Assembly (NCBI GenBank): GCA_045543615.1
Contig: JAZPXL010000039.1
Coordinates: 1 to 64,000, forward strand
Source: CAG-390 sp045543615
GTDB lineage: Bacteria > Bacillota > Clostridia > Oscillospirales > CAG-272
Length of the DNA: 64,000 nucleotides
Direction: 5' to 3'
Both the position numbers and the translations under genes were made by a program. Shown one piece after another: positions 7,209-16,021 of this stretch (the stretch's first letter is position 1; each line of letters starts with the position of its first letter). The notes under the pieces are model-generated. The model worked only from the letters and a program-made list of their open reading frames with translations. It did no database searches and was not told where the DNA came from.

Positions 7209-9704
7209 ATGAAACAGGCTATATTTATTACTCATCCAGAAAGCGCAGGGGTTGTTCGTCCTGATCCTTGGAAGAACAAGAGGTTTAACAGCTATGACTT
7301 TGAGCTTGAAGGTGGGCGTGGACTTCTCACTCTTATGGGCGAGTTTTCGCCCGATTTTGACCGTGGCGTTGAGCGCATAACGCTCCGTGCAACAGCTCTC
7401 GGCATTTTTGATGCTTTTATAAACGGCGTGCGCATCGGACACGAGGTCGACGGCAGAATGATATGCGACGAGTACAAGCCGGGCTTTACCGATTATCGCA
7501 GACGAGTATTTGAATATGAATATGATATAACATCCCTCTGCTCCGAGCACAATCGCATAGTTGCAGAGGTCTCTCCCGGTTGGTGGAGCGGCCGAATTTC
7601 ATTCAACTTCTACGGCTCGAAAGCTCCTGCCTTTGCCGCAGAGGTTGAAATTCTGTACGCTGACGGTGACAGCTTCATTTACGCAACCGACGAAAGCTGG
7701 CTCGCCTCCATTTGTGGCCCCGTTCTCACGGCTGACATCTGGGACGGTGAGTATTACGATTCGACAATACCAGAGCCATCCATCTTTCCCGAGGCTCACA
7801 GTTGGGTAAGTGCTGTCCGCCACGATGGATTTGAGGGCGAGATAGTTGCGCTTGACGGCCCGCCTGTGCGCTCCCGTCCATCCCTGCGCCTGCGCCCACG
7901 CTCTGCCGTTCTCCACTCCGGAGTGGGCGACAACGGAAGCAAATACGGAAAAATCAATGTTATTAATAAAGCCGTAGGTGAGGATTGTGAGACTATGACG
8001 CTCCCGACCGACGCTGCGCTCATTCTCGATATGGGCGAAAACTCCGTTGGCCGTCCGGTTCTTATCTTCAACGCTCCGAGAGGAACGAAAATCAAGGTGT
8101 ACTTTGCCGAAATGCTCAATGATTCGGGTGAGGAGAGCCGCGGCAACGACGGCCCTGAGGGTAGCCTTTATCTCAAAAATTACCGTTCAGCTCTCTCTCG
8201 CCTCGTTTATGTTGCGTCGGGCGCACCCGGAGAGATGTATTTCCCCACGCACAGCTTTTTTGGTTACAGATATATCGAGCTTCGTGCAGACAGCGAGATT
8301 GAAGTTCTTACCGTATACGGTGACGTTATTGGATCGGTTCTTGAAGAGAGTGGCAGCTTTACCTGCTCTGATGAGGAAATAAATCGCTTCTATAAGAATG
8401 TAGTGCGTGGTATGAGAAGCAATTACCTATCCATCCCCACTGACTGCCCTCAGCGTGACGAGCGACTCGGTTGGGCAGGCGACACGCAGATATTTGCCGG
8501 TGCTGCGTCATATCTTGCCGACATTCGCTCATTTATGCGTAAGTGGCTTTGCGATCTATCCGACTCGCAGATAGGCTTTGAGGGAGCGTATTGCTCCGTT
8601 GCACCAAGAGTATTTGAAGACCGTGGTGGTGCTGCCGCCTGGGCTGACGCAGGACTTATTGTTCCTCACAGACTCTGGCAGATGTACGGTGACGAGGACA
8701 TTATAAGACGGCAGTATGATTCAATGGAATACTATATGGAATATCTCACACGCTTCGGTCTTGACGGCGCATCCACAGCGTACGGAGATTGGCTCAACTA
8801 CGAGATTACCGACAAAAGATATATTTCCATCTCATTCTACGCCTACGATGCCGCTCTTATGGAGACTTTCAGCATCCTTGTTGACCGTCCCGAGCGTGCT
8901 GCTCATTATCGTGCGCTCAGGCACACCGTACTCTCGCATTGGAGGGAGGAATATATCGAGAACGGCAAGCTCAAGATCGACACTCAGACGGGATATCTGC
9001 TTGCGCTTGCGTTTGACCTTGCACCCGAAGAATGCAAAAACGCTTTTGTCTTGCGCCTTAAAGAAAAGATAGTCTCTAATGGTTACAGGCTGAGCACAGG
9101 CTTTGTCGGCACAGGAATTCTCTGTCCCACTCTCTCAAAGGTCGGTCTTGATAATCTTTGCTATTCGCTTATTTTACAAACCGAAGACCCAAGCTGGCTT
9201 TATTCCGTAAGAAACGGAGCTACAACCGTCTGGGAAAGATGGAATTCATATACGCTTGACGGTGGCTTTGGTGAGGTATCAATGAACTCATTCAATCACT
9301 ATGCCTACGGTGCTGTGGTCGAGTGGTTCTATTCGGGAATGTGTGGCATAAAGCCCCATCCCCACGCACCCGGCTTTGAGTGCTTTATCCTCTCGCCAAC
9401 TCCCGATATGAGAAGCGAGGACGAGATGCCAAGCGGACAGCACAAAATCACATACGCTCGTGCAGAATACAATTCGGTACAGGGAAAGATCGTCTCCTCG
9501 TGGGCTATTCTCAACGGTCGGTATGAATATGAATTTACTATTCCCGCAGGTACAGTTGCTCAGCTTCGTCTCGTCTGCGCATCGGATAGCATCAGAATAA
9601 ATGACCTTTCTATGACGCTTGACGAGCTTGATGGACGACGCGACGGCTCTCGCATAGTATTCCCGCTTTGCTCGGGAAGCTATCGCATAGCGGTTGACAA
9701 TTAA
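7209..9704 (+). CDS. Alpha-L-rhamnosidase, glycoside hydrolase family 78
   Basis: An 831-residue protein with GH78 architecture: N-terminal beta-sandwich domains (carbohydrate binding and Bac_rhamnosid type, to about residue 380), an (alpha/alpha)6 catalytic domain, and a C-terminal beta-sandwich. The strongest signature is DCPQRDERLGWAGDTQ at about residue 411, with its conserved acidic residues. TTVWERWNSY near residue 671 holds the Glu usually assigned as catalytic base, and NSFNHYAYG follows. No signal peptide, so it probably acts on imported rhamnosides or glycan fragments. The ATG at 7209 has AGGAGA upstream; the frame opens eight codons earlier. No rhamnose genes are adjacent. Confidence 0.92.
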   Translation: MKQAIFITHPESAGVVRPDPWKNKRFNSYDFELEGGRGLLTLMGEFSPDFDRGVERITLRATALGIFDAFINGVRIGHEVDGRMICDEYKPGFTDYRRRVFEYEYDITSLCSEHNRIVAEVSPGWWSGRISFNFYGSKAPAFAAEVEILYADGDSFIYATDESWLASICGPVLTADIWDGEYYDSTIPEPSIFPEAHSWVSAVRHDGFEGEIVALDGPPVRSRPSLRLRPRSAVLHSGVGDNGSKYGKINVINKAVGEDCETMTLPTDAALILDMGENSVGRPVLIFNAPRGTKIKVYFAEMLNDSGEESRGNDGPEGSLYLKNYRSALSRLVYVASGAPGEMYFPTHSFFGYRYIELRADSEIEVLTVYGDVIGSVLEESGSFTCSDEEINRFYKNVVRGMRSNYLSIPTDCPQRDERLGWAGDTQIFAGAASYLADIRSFMRKWLCDLSDSQIGFEGAYCSVAPRVFEDRGGAAAWADAGLIVPHRLWQMYGDEDIIRRQYDSMEYYMEYLTRFGLDGASTAYGDWLNYEITDKRYISISFYAYDAALMETFSILVDRPERAAHYRALRHTVLSHWREEYIENGKLKIDTQTGYLLALAFDLAPEECKNAFVLRLKEKIVSNGYRLSTGFVGTGILCPTLSKVGLDNLCYSLILQTEDPSWLYSVRNGATTVWERWNSYTLDGGFGEVSMNSFNHYAYGAVVEWFYSGMCGIKPHPHAPGFECFILSPTPDMRSEDEMPSGQHKITYARAEYNSVQGKIVSSWAILNGRYEYEFTIPAGTVAQLRLVCASDSIRINDLSMTLDELDGRRDGSRIVFPLCSGSYRIAVDN

Positions 9705-9786
9705 GATAAATGCATCCGTTTGTCGTGCTTTGCTTCAAATTTGACGGCTTTTTTGCAAAAATACTCGATAAATTCATAAAAACTTC

Positions 9787-9815
9787 TTGACATATTCGAC
9801 TTTTCGTATTATAAT
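9787..9815 (+). promoter_or_regulatory. Sigma-A-type promoter of yceD-rpmF
   Basis: TTGACA at 9787-9792 and TATAAT at 9810-9815 with a 17-base spacer, 46 bases before the yceD ATG. A near-consensus promoter, as expected for ribosomal protein genes. Confidence 0.8.
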
Positions 9816-9861
9816 ATGTATTGTCGCTTTTTATGCCGTTATCTTGTAGGAGGTTTCACTG

Positions 9862-10389
9862 ATGGTAATTGATTTGTCTGCCATTTTGCGTGGTGAGATA
9901 TACAGTATGGCCATCGAAGGTGAGCTTGCTCTCGATGCCGCACCCTATGGAATTACTTATCTTCCGGGTGCTCGTATTAGTGGCAGCATCAGTGGACAGG
10001 CAGGTCTTGTCACGCTTAAAGCTACCGTCTCTGTTCCTTTTCGTGGCGAATGTGCTCGCTGTCTCGACACAGTTGAGGATGTTCTGGAGTTAGATTTCAT
10101 CCGTACTCTCGTTACCGAGGGAACGATGAGCGAGGAGACACTCGAAGAGAAGGCCGATGAATATCTCGTTGTTCGCAGAGGTATCCTCTGCCCCGACGAT
10201 GCTATTTTTGAATCGGTGTTCCTTGAGCTTCCCTCAAGACTGCTCTGCTCGCCCGATTGCAGAGGACTTTGCCCCAAATGCGGAAAAAAGATTTCGGATA
10301 CACCTTGTGGATGTCAGACCAAGGAGATCGACCCTCGCTGGAATAAGCTGAGGGAGCTTCTTGAAGCTGCTGACGACGATGAGGAATGA
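9862..10389 (+). CDS. yceD: YceD/DUF177-family protein (23S rRNA accumulation)
   Basis: A 175-residue DUF177 protein. Features are the central FRGECARCLDTVE, the acidic DEYLVVRRGILCPDDAIFESVFLELPSRLLC stretch, and a C-terminal zinc-type cluster CSPDCRGLCPKCGKK...PCGC. In many bacteria yceD is cotranscribed with rpmF and is needed for normal 23S rRNA levels. The same order holds here with a 51-base gap to rpmF. The start has AGGAGGT upstream. The acidic tail EAADDDEE is typical. Confidence 0.92.
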   Translation: MVIDLSAILRGEIYSMAIEGELALDAAPYGITYLPGARISGSISGQAGLVTLKATVSVPFRGECARCLDTVEDVLELDFIRTLVTEGTMSEETLEEKADEYLVVRRGILCPDDAIFESVFLELPSRLLCSPDCRGLCPKCGKKISDTPCGCQTKEIDPRWNKLRELLEAADDDEE

Positions 10390-10440
10390 CGACAAATTAA
10401 ATTGAAAAATTTTATGTTAGAAATATAGGAGGTGTAGGTT

Positions 10441-10623
10441 ATGGCAGTACCGAAGAGAAAAACATCCAAGGCTCGCAGAGATAAGAGACGCGCTAATTGG
10501 AAGCTTGTAACTCCCGGTCTTGTAAAGTGCCCCAATTGTCAGGCACTCATCAAGGCTCATCACGTTTGCCCCGAATGCGGCATGTATGACGGCAAGGAAG
10601 TAGTCAGTGTTAAGGAAGCGTAA
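10441..10623 (+). CDS. rpmF: Ribosomal protein bL32
   Basis: A 60-residue bL32 of the zinc-binding (C+) type. It opens with MAVPKRKTSKARRDKRRAN and has two CxxC pairs, CPNCQ and CPECG. The start is preceded by AGGAGGTG. It pairs with yceD, and a strong terminator follows at 10643-10683. Confidence 0.98.
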   Translation: MAVPKRKTSKARRDKRRANWKLVTPGLVKCPNCQALIKAHHVCPECGMYDGKEVVSVKEA

Positions 10624-10642
10624 GCATTTTCCGTGACTACCG

Positions 10643-10683
10643 AATACCGCATTTCCGACGGTGTCGGAGATGCGGTATTTTTC
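10643..10683 (+). terminator. Rho-independent terminator after rpmF
   Basis: A 17-bp stem (10643-10659 with 10663-10679, one G-T pair) with a three-base loop and a following T run. It separates yceD-rpmF from the next gene. Confidence 0.9.
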
Positions 10684-10703
10684 AAATTAAGGAGAATAAT
10701 TTA

Positions 10704-11927
10704 ATGAAAAAAATAGTTGTTGCAGTTTTGCTTCTGCTTGTAGCTACATCTCTTCTGTGCTCCTGCAGTCTTACTGATATTTTCGGTCAGGCAGGCATTA
10801 CCTCGCCCAATTCCGATAACGCATCCACAACAGAAAACCCTGCGTACGAAACTCTCCCCGTTGGCGAGAAGCTGACGTTTGACGGCATCACTCTCTCCGA
10901 GCATATTCTTCTGACCTTCAAGGGCATTGAGCTTGAGGTCGCAAAGCTCCCCTCGGAGATCACCGACAAGATGATGCAGGGACAGCTTTACGCTATGCTT
11001 GACTATTATAAAGAAAAAGAGGACTTTAAATACACTCTTGTGACCGACCGTGTAACTGAGGAATGGGACTATGTTCTTATAGACTACACGGGCAAGATTG
11101 ACGGAGAGGCTATTGACAGAGGTGCTGACACAGATGCAGGCCTGCTTCTCAATGAGGAAAACAGTGGATTTATTCCCGGCTTTGCCGATGGTATTATCGG
11201 CAAGACACCCGGAACTAAATTTGATATAAGCGTAACATTCCCCAAGGACTACGGAAACAAAGAGCTTGCAGGCAAGGAAGCTGTTTTTGAAATCAATCTC
11301 AAGGGCATTATGGAGTTTGAGTTCACCGACAAGGAAGCGTCGAAGCTTACAAGTGGAAAATATACCACACCCGAAAGCTACTATGAGTATTACAAGGATT
11401 ATCTGAAACAGCTTGAGGACTACAATCTTCTCAACGAGGTTTATCCTCAGATCTGGGAAAAGCTTGAGGCGACAGCTACCGTTCTCTCCTACCCCGATGA
11501 ACATTATCTCTACTACTACAACTCCAACGTCAACTATATGATCTATCAGGCAAAACAGCTTGGTGTTACATACGAGGAGTATATGACAGCAACAGGTCAG
11601 ACCGATGAGGTTCTCAAGAAGAAGGCTGAGGACTCTGTAAAGCGTGATATGATAGTGTATTATATCCTTGAGGCAGAGGGTATCAAGATTACCGATGAGG
11701 ATTACGATTCGGCAGTTCAGTATTATGTGGACTATTATAACGAGATGGGTTATAATTACAAGGCTGAGGATATTGAAAAAATGTTCGATACATATTACTA
11801 TCCCGGCTACCTTAGGTATCAGCTTGCCGAGGAAAAGGCTCTTACAACAGTTTTCGATGCCGCTGTGTTTGTAGAAAAGTCTGCCGACAGCACCGAGAGT
11901 GAGGACACGGCAGAGGTTACACAGTAA
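10704..11927 (+). CDS. Trigger-factor-like lipoprotein with FKBP-type PPIase domain
   Basis: A 407-residue predicted lipoprotein (lipid Cys near residue 21, in CSCS). Residues ~115-205 look like the FKBP-type prolyl isomerase domain of trigger factor: WDYVLIDYTGKIDGEAIDRG, then FIPGFADGIIGKTPG and FDISVTFPKDYGNKELAGK. Residues ~215-385 are helical, like the trigger factor chaperone arms. The N-terminal ribosome-binding domain is replaced by a lipoprotein signal, so it probably acts outside the membrane as a foldase, in the manner of PrsA. The C-terminus is Asp/Glu/Thr-rich. The start has AAGGAG upstream and a strong terminator follows. Inferred role: folding of exported proteins. Confidence 0.82.
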   Translation: MKKIVVAVLLLLVATSLLCSCSLTDIFGQAGITSPNSDNASTTENPAYETLPVGEKLTFDGITLSEHILLTFKGIELEVAKLPSEITDKMMQGQLYAMLDYYKEKEDFKYTLVTDRVTEEWDYVLIDYTGKIDGEAIDRGADTDAGLLLNEENSGFIPGFADGIIGKTPGTKFDISVTFPKDYGNKELAGKEAVFEINLKGIMEFEFTDKEASKLTSGKYTTPESYYEYYKDYLKQLEDYNLLNEVYPQIWEKLEATATVLSYPDEHYLYYYNSNVNYMIYQAKQLGVTYEEYMTATGQTDEVLKKKAEDSVKRDMIVYYILEAEGIKITDEDYDSAVQYYVDYYNEMGYNYKAEDIEKMFDTYYYPGYLRYQLAEEKALTTVFDAAVFVEKSADSTESEDTAEVTQ

Positions 11928-11943
11928 TTTCGCAATATAAAGG

Positions 11944-11976
11944 AGAAAGCCAACAGGGTGTGTTGGCTTTCTTTTT
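11944..11976 (+). terminator. Rho-independent terminator after the trigger-factor-like gene
   Basis: A 12-bp perfect stem, AGAAAGCCAACA (11944-11955) with 11961-11972, five-base loop, then TTTT. It abuts the convergent dinB stop. Confidence 0.9.
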
Positions 11977-13234
11977 ATGATATTCTTCCTATCGGGTGAA
12001 CGGTGTGGTCCTCGTACGGACAAAATCCCGACAGCTCGGGATCTTCAAGCATAAGACCACGGCGTATGGCGTATTTACCGTACCTCTGACGGATCAGGTC
12101 AGCTACCCTCTCAAGATCATCAAGCCGCCTGCGCCCATCCCTCTCCGTATCAAAAATCGACAACTGCTCGTCACGCGCAGGCATAAGCTCAGCACCACAA
12201 ACCCCAAGACTTCTGACAGGTGCTCCATCACTCTCGCTTATATAGAGATTTCTGGCGGCGTAATATATCTCTCTTTCCGACGCCGTCGGCTCAACTCTGC
12301 ATTGTCTTGTGCGCCACGAAAGGTCAGCCCCTCGCACCGAAACCCTCACAACTGTGCATCTCTTCCCCTCCGCCCTAAGCCTCACTCCAACGCTCTCACA
12401 GAGCACAGCGAGGACTATCTCAGCCTCCCTTTGCGTCATAATGTCTCTCGGTGTTGTGGTGCTGTTTCCCACGCTCTTTATGGGATATGACTCATCATTA
12501 CGCAATACTGGTGAGCTGTCCCTACCCTGTGCATAGCATTGGAGAGTAAGTCCATTCTTGCCGAGACAAGCCCGAAGCATCCCCTCGTCAGCGAGAGCAA
12601 GCTCTCCAATACTGTCAATTCTGAGGTTATGAAGTCTTGCGCTTGTAGCACGTCCGACAAACAAAAGCTCCGACACGGGAAGCCCCCAGATAAGCTCCTT
12701 GAAGTTCTCTCTTGATATAACCGTTGTGGCATCCGGCTTCTTTAGATCACTGCCAAGCTTCGCAAAAACCTTGTTAAATGACACGCCAACCGAAACCGTA
12801 ACATCAAGCGTTTTCTTTATGCGTTCCCTGATTTCATCGGCAATCATCCGTCCGTCTCCAAAAAGCTTGCTGCTGCCTGTCACGTCAAGCCAACACTCGT
12901 CAATTCCAAATGACTCAATGCGATCGGTGTATTCTGCATATATCGCCCTCGCTTGCCTTGAAACCTTGATATATTCATCGTAATGCGCAGGAAGCAGACA
13001 AAGAGACGGACACTTGCGCCTCGCATCAAGTATGGACTCGCCCGTCTGCACCCCGTGCTCCTTGGCAACATAATTCTTCGCAAGGATAATCCCCCGTCTC
13101 GCCTCTGCATCCCCACAAACCGCCACAGGCTTGCCTACAAGATCGTCTCTGCCACGGCACTCCACCGTCGCAAAGAAATTGTTCATATCAATATGCAGAA
13201 TGCACCTGTCAGCACTCGCCTCTCGCCTATCCAT
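11975..13234 (-). CDS. dinB: DNA polymerase IV (Y-family, translesion)
   Basis: A 419-residue Y-family polymerase. Motifs in order are CILHIDMNNFFATVE (first catalytic Asp), RRGIILAKNYVAKEHGV, SFGIDECWLDVTG near residue 115 (catalytic Asp-Glu), GVSFNKVFAKLGSDLKKPD, then a little-finger domain. It is slightly long for DinB because of a C-terminal extension (LSIFDTERDGRRRLDDLERVADLIRQRYG). It synthesises across damaged templates. The ATG has GGAGGG upstream. The promoter carries two GAAC-N4-GTTC LexA boxes, one in the spacer and one at the start site, so it is SOS-regulated with high likelihood. Confidence 0.94.
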   Translation of the reverse strand: MDRREASADRCILHIDMNNFFATVECRGRDDLVGKPVAVCGDAEARRGIILAKNYVAKEHGVQTGESILDARRKCPSLCLLPAHYDEYIKVSRQARAIYAEYTDRIESFGIDECWLDVTGSSKLFGDGRMIADEIRERIKKTLDVTVSVGVSFNKVFAKLGSDLKKPDATTVISRENFKELIWGLPVSELLFVGRATSARLHNLRIDSIGELALADEGMLRACLGKNGLTLQCYAQGRDSSPVLRNDESYPIKSVGNSTTTPRDIMTQREAEIVLAVLCESVGVRLRAEGKRCTVVRVSVRGADLSWRTRQCRVEPTASEREIYYAARNLYISESDGAPVRSLGVCGAELMPARDEQLSIFDTERDGRRRLDDLERVADLIRQRYGKYAIRRGLMLEDPELSGFCPYEDHTVHPIGRIS

Positions 13235-13265
13235 TTTTCCCTCCGTCTATTTATAAGCCCGTATA

Positions 13266-13313
13266 GAACAAATGTTCTTTATGTATTATATCAGAACATT
13301 TGTTCTATGTCAA
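13266..13313 (-). promoter_or_regulatory. dinB promoter with two LexA (SOS) boxes
   Basis: On the minus strand, TTGACA (13313-13308) and TATAAT (13290-13285) have a 17-base spacer. GAACATTTGTTC (13294-13305) fills that spacer and GAACAAATGTTC (13266-13277) sits just downstream over the start site. Both match the Gram-positive LexA consensus GAAC-N4-GTTC. Centres are 28 bp apart and the two sites form a larger perfect inverted repeat. Confidence 0.88.
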
Positions 13314-13398
13314 TAGAGTATTGTAATTTTCTTTGTTTAAATATTTTCCTTTGTGAATAAATTCTATGTTAATTTTTATTGATTTTTGCTCAAAGGTG

Positions 13399-13427
13399 TT
13401 GCACATTTTGAAAATATATTATATAAT
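13399..13427 (+). promoter_or_regulatory. Promoter of the murD-M42-murI gene run
   Basis: TTGCAC at 13399-13404 and TATAAT at 13422-13427 with a 17-base spacer, 35 bases before the murD ATG. No terminator is seen from here to 22452. Confidence 0.65.
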
Positions 13428-13461
13428 ATAATTTGGATTATTTTTTTATCAGGTGAATGAT

Positions 13462-14898
13462 ATGATTACATTTAAAGAAATAGCAGACAGAGGCCTACGT
13501 GTTATACTTCTCGGTCTTGGGGTTTCAAACAGCAAGACGGCGGCGCATCTGTGCGCTCTCGGTCTTGGCGCACGCACTATTGTGCGTGACGGAAAGCCTA
13601 AGACGTCGCTTACCGGTGACGTTGCCTATCTTGAGGGCTCGGGTGTCAGCTTTGTTTGCGACTGCGATCCAACCGTGGGGATATGCGACAGGGAGGATAT
13701 GAGTGACACGGTTATATTCCGTTCTCCCGGAATCAGACCCGACAGAGGCGAGCTTCCACTTGCCCAAGATCGTGGAGCAATACTTACCTCAGAAATTGAA
13801 TATGTAATCGAAAACTCAAAGGCGCGTGTGTTTGCTGTCACGGGAAGTGACGGAAAAACCACCTCCTCAACCCTTACCCATCTTCTGCTCTCACGAGCCG
13901 AGAAAAATGGCCGTGTCTACCTCGGTGGAAACATCGGAACTCCACTTATTGCAGACGCCGACGGTATGAGCGAGAACGACAAATGCGTGCTTGAAATATC
14001 AAGCTTCCAGCTTATGACGCATACAGCCTCACCCTATGCCGCAGCTATCACGAATATTTCGGAAAACCATCTTGACTGGCATCGTGGTATGGACGAATAT
14101 ACTGCTGCCAAATACAGAGTTGTCGGTAAAGACACCTCCCGTCTTGTGCTCAACGGAGCAAATGACGGCTCAAGAGGTGCTGCATCCGGCTTTGATGGCG
14201 AGCTTATTCTCTTCTCGGCGCATCGTGACAGCTACCACTCTCTCTGTGGTGATATCCGAAACGCCAAGGCACTCTTCCTGCGTGACGGATGCATCATCTT
14301 CTCGGATGGAGAAAGCGAATGCGAGGTGCTGAAAGTTGCCGATATAAAGCTGCCGGGCATACATAATGTTGAAAACTATATGACGGCAATTGCGCTTACC
14401 TGGGGATACGTTCCTCTCGAAATTATAAGGGAGGTTGCAGGAGAGTTCGGTGGCGTTCATCACCGTCTTGAGCTTGTCAGAACCATAGGCAATACAAGAT
14501 TTTACAACAGCTCCATTGACTCAAGCCCCACAAGAAGTATGGCGGCACTCTCCGTACTTGCAGAGTACCGTCCAACAGTAATTCTCGGTGGACGTGACAA
14601 GGGCACTGATTTCTCATCTCTTGCAGATGCGCTCTGCGCCTCGGCTTCCGTTGTTGTGATAACGGGCGAGGCTATTCCAAAGATTTCTGCAGCTATCTCA
14701 TCGGCTATGGAGCGCGCGCCTCACTCAAAGCTAAAAGTTTGCATTGAAGAGGATTTTGAGACGGCTGTTCGCCTTGCCGCATCTCTCACAGAGGACGGTG
14801 GAGTTGTAGTTCTATCGCCTGCCTGCACAAGCTTTGACCACTTCAAAAACTTCGAGGAGCGTGGACGCTTTTTCTGCGAGATAGTAAACTCGCTTTAA
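13462..14898 (+). CDS. murD: UDP-N-acetylmuramoylalanine--D-glutamate ligase
   Basis: A 478-residue Mur ligase that adds D-Glu to UDP-MurNAc-L-Ala. The N-terminal Rossmann-like domain shows ILLGLGVSNSKTA and RSPGIRPD. The central ATPase has the P-loop AVTGSDGKTTSS near residue 128 and GGNIGTP. ITNISENHLDWH and the later HHRLELV and ILGGRDKGTD follow MurD order. The ATG at 13462 has AGGTGA five bases upstream; an in-frame GTG nine bases earlier is less likely. murI, which makes D-Glu, is five genes downstream in the same run. Confidence 0.95.
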   Translation: MITFKEIADRGLRVILLGLGVSNSKTAAHLCALGLGARTIVRDGKPKTSLTGDVAYLEGSGVSFVCDCDPTVGICDREDMSDTVIFRSPGIRPDRGELPLAQDRGAILTSEIEYVIENSKARVFAVTGSDGKTTSSTLTHLLLSRAEKNGRVYLGGNIGTPLIADADGMSENDKCVLEISSFQLMTHTASPYAAAITNISENHLDWHRGMDEYTAAKYRVVGKDTSRLVLNGANDGSRGAASGFDGELILFSAHRDSYHSLCGDIRNAKALFLRDGCIIFSDGESECEVLKVADIKLPGIHNVENYMTAIALTWGYVPLEIIREVAGEFGGVHHRLELVRTIGNTRFYNSSIDSSPTRSMAALSVLAEYRPTVILGGRDKGTDFSSLADALCASASVVVITGEAIPKISAAISSAMERAPHSKLKVCIEEDFETAVRLAASLTEDGGVVVLSPACTSFDHFKNFEERGRFFCEIVNSL

Positions 14899-14950
14899 CC
14901 ACACCAAAGCCAATACAAAATAGTAAAACAATCCGAAAGGAATACGAAAA

Positions 14951-16021
14951 ATGACACACAATATTGACCTGTGTGAGCTTACCTTTTCCATCGCATCCCT
15001 GATGTCCATCTCAGGACACACCGATCACGATGCAGATAAGCTCATTGAGCTTGTCGGTGGATATTTTGATGAATATCGCCGTTCAAGACTTGGAAATTAC
15101 CTTTTCATTCGCCGTTCAGGCAAAGAAAACGCACCTAAGATCCTTGTTGACGCTCACCTTGACGAGATAGGTATGCTCGTTACAGATATCAAGGAGGGTG
15201 GCTTTTTAAGCGTTTGCGCCGTCGGTGGTGTTGACACTCGCATTCTTCAGGCAAGCGAGGTCATTATCTACGGCAAGGGCCGTGACATTTACGGAGTAGT
15301 CGGCTCAACACCTCCTCATCTTCAGAAGGCAGGCGAGAGTGGAAAACTCGTCGAGATAACAGAGCTTCTCATCGACACAGGCTACTCAAAAGAAGAGCTT
15401 GAAAAATTTGTTTCGATAGGCACACCCGTCGGCTTCAGACCTAAATACAGATGCTTGCGCAATCGCCGTGTGGCAGGCAAGGCATTTGACGATAAGGCTT
15501 GTGCCGCCGCCGCTATTGCCGCTGTCCTAATGGCAGATAAGGATGCTCTCTGGGGTGATGTTTATCTCCAGCTCTCCAACTTTGAGGAGGACGGTGGATT
15601 TATGTCGGGCGCAAAAACAGGTGCGTTTGAAATAGATCCCGTTTGCGCCATTGTCGCAGACGTTGACCACGCCACAACTCCCGACACCAAAAAGCAGGAC
15701 ACAGTTGCACTTGACGGTGGCGTTTCCATAATGACAACTCCCATCACCGATAAAAGACTTCGTGAGCTTCTCAGACGTGAGGCTGACCGAGCAGAGATCA
15801 AGCATCAGCTCTCCATCTCCACAGGTGGAACAGGCACGAACACAACCGTAATAAACCTTGTCGGTTGTGGTATTCCCACTGTTGACATTGGTCTTCCTCT
15901 TCGCAATATGCACACCTGCAGTGAGCTTATTTCGATGAATGATGCCGAGTCTATGAGAGATCTCATCGCACTCTTCATCACAAGCCCCGAAATCGAAAAG
16001 GAGGTAATGGGAAATGACTGA
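14951..16021 (+). CDS. M42-family aminopeptidase, copy 1 (divergent)
   Basis: A 356-residue M42 (PepA/tet aminopeptidase-type) metallopeptidase. The metal ligands can be traced: VDAHLDEIG (His and Asp), AFDDKACAA (bridging Asp), NFEEDGG (Glu-Glu), VADVDHA (Asp) and GLPLRNMHT (terminal His). Several are in unusual settings: DDK replaces DDR, EEDGG replaces EEVG, and PLRNMH replaces PTRYIH. It is therefore the most divergent of the three tandem copies, and its substrate range may differ. The start has AAAGGA upstream. The 3' end overlaps copy 2 by eight bases. Confidence 0.85.
   Translation: MTHNIDLCELTFSIASLMSISGHTDHDADKLIELVGGYFDEYRRSRLGNYLFIRRSGKENAPKILVDAHLDEIGMLVTDIKEGGFLSVCAVGGVDTRILQASEVIIYGKGRDIYGVVGSTPPHLQKAGESGKLVEITELLIDTGYSKEELEKFVSIGTPVGFRPKYRCLRNRRVAGKAFDDKACAAAAIAAVLMADKDALWGDVYLQLSNFEEDGGFMSGAKTGAFEIDPVCAIVADVDHATTPDTKKQDTVALDGGVSIMTTPITDKRLRELLRREADRAEIKHQLSISTGGTGTNTTVINLVGCGIPTVDIGLPLRNMHTCSELISMNDAESMRDLIALFITSPEIEKEVMGND

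Noticed and set aside
10701..12023. 440-residue minus-strand frame
   Set aside because: It is antisense to the trigger-factor-like lipoprotein, Cys/Val/Leu-rich as shadow frames are, with no start signal.
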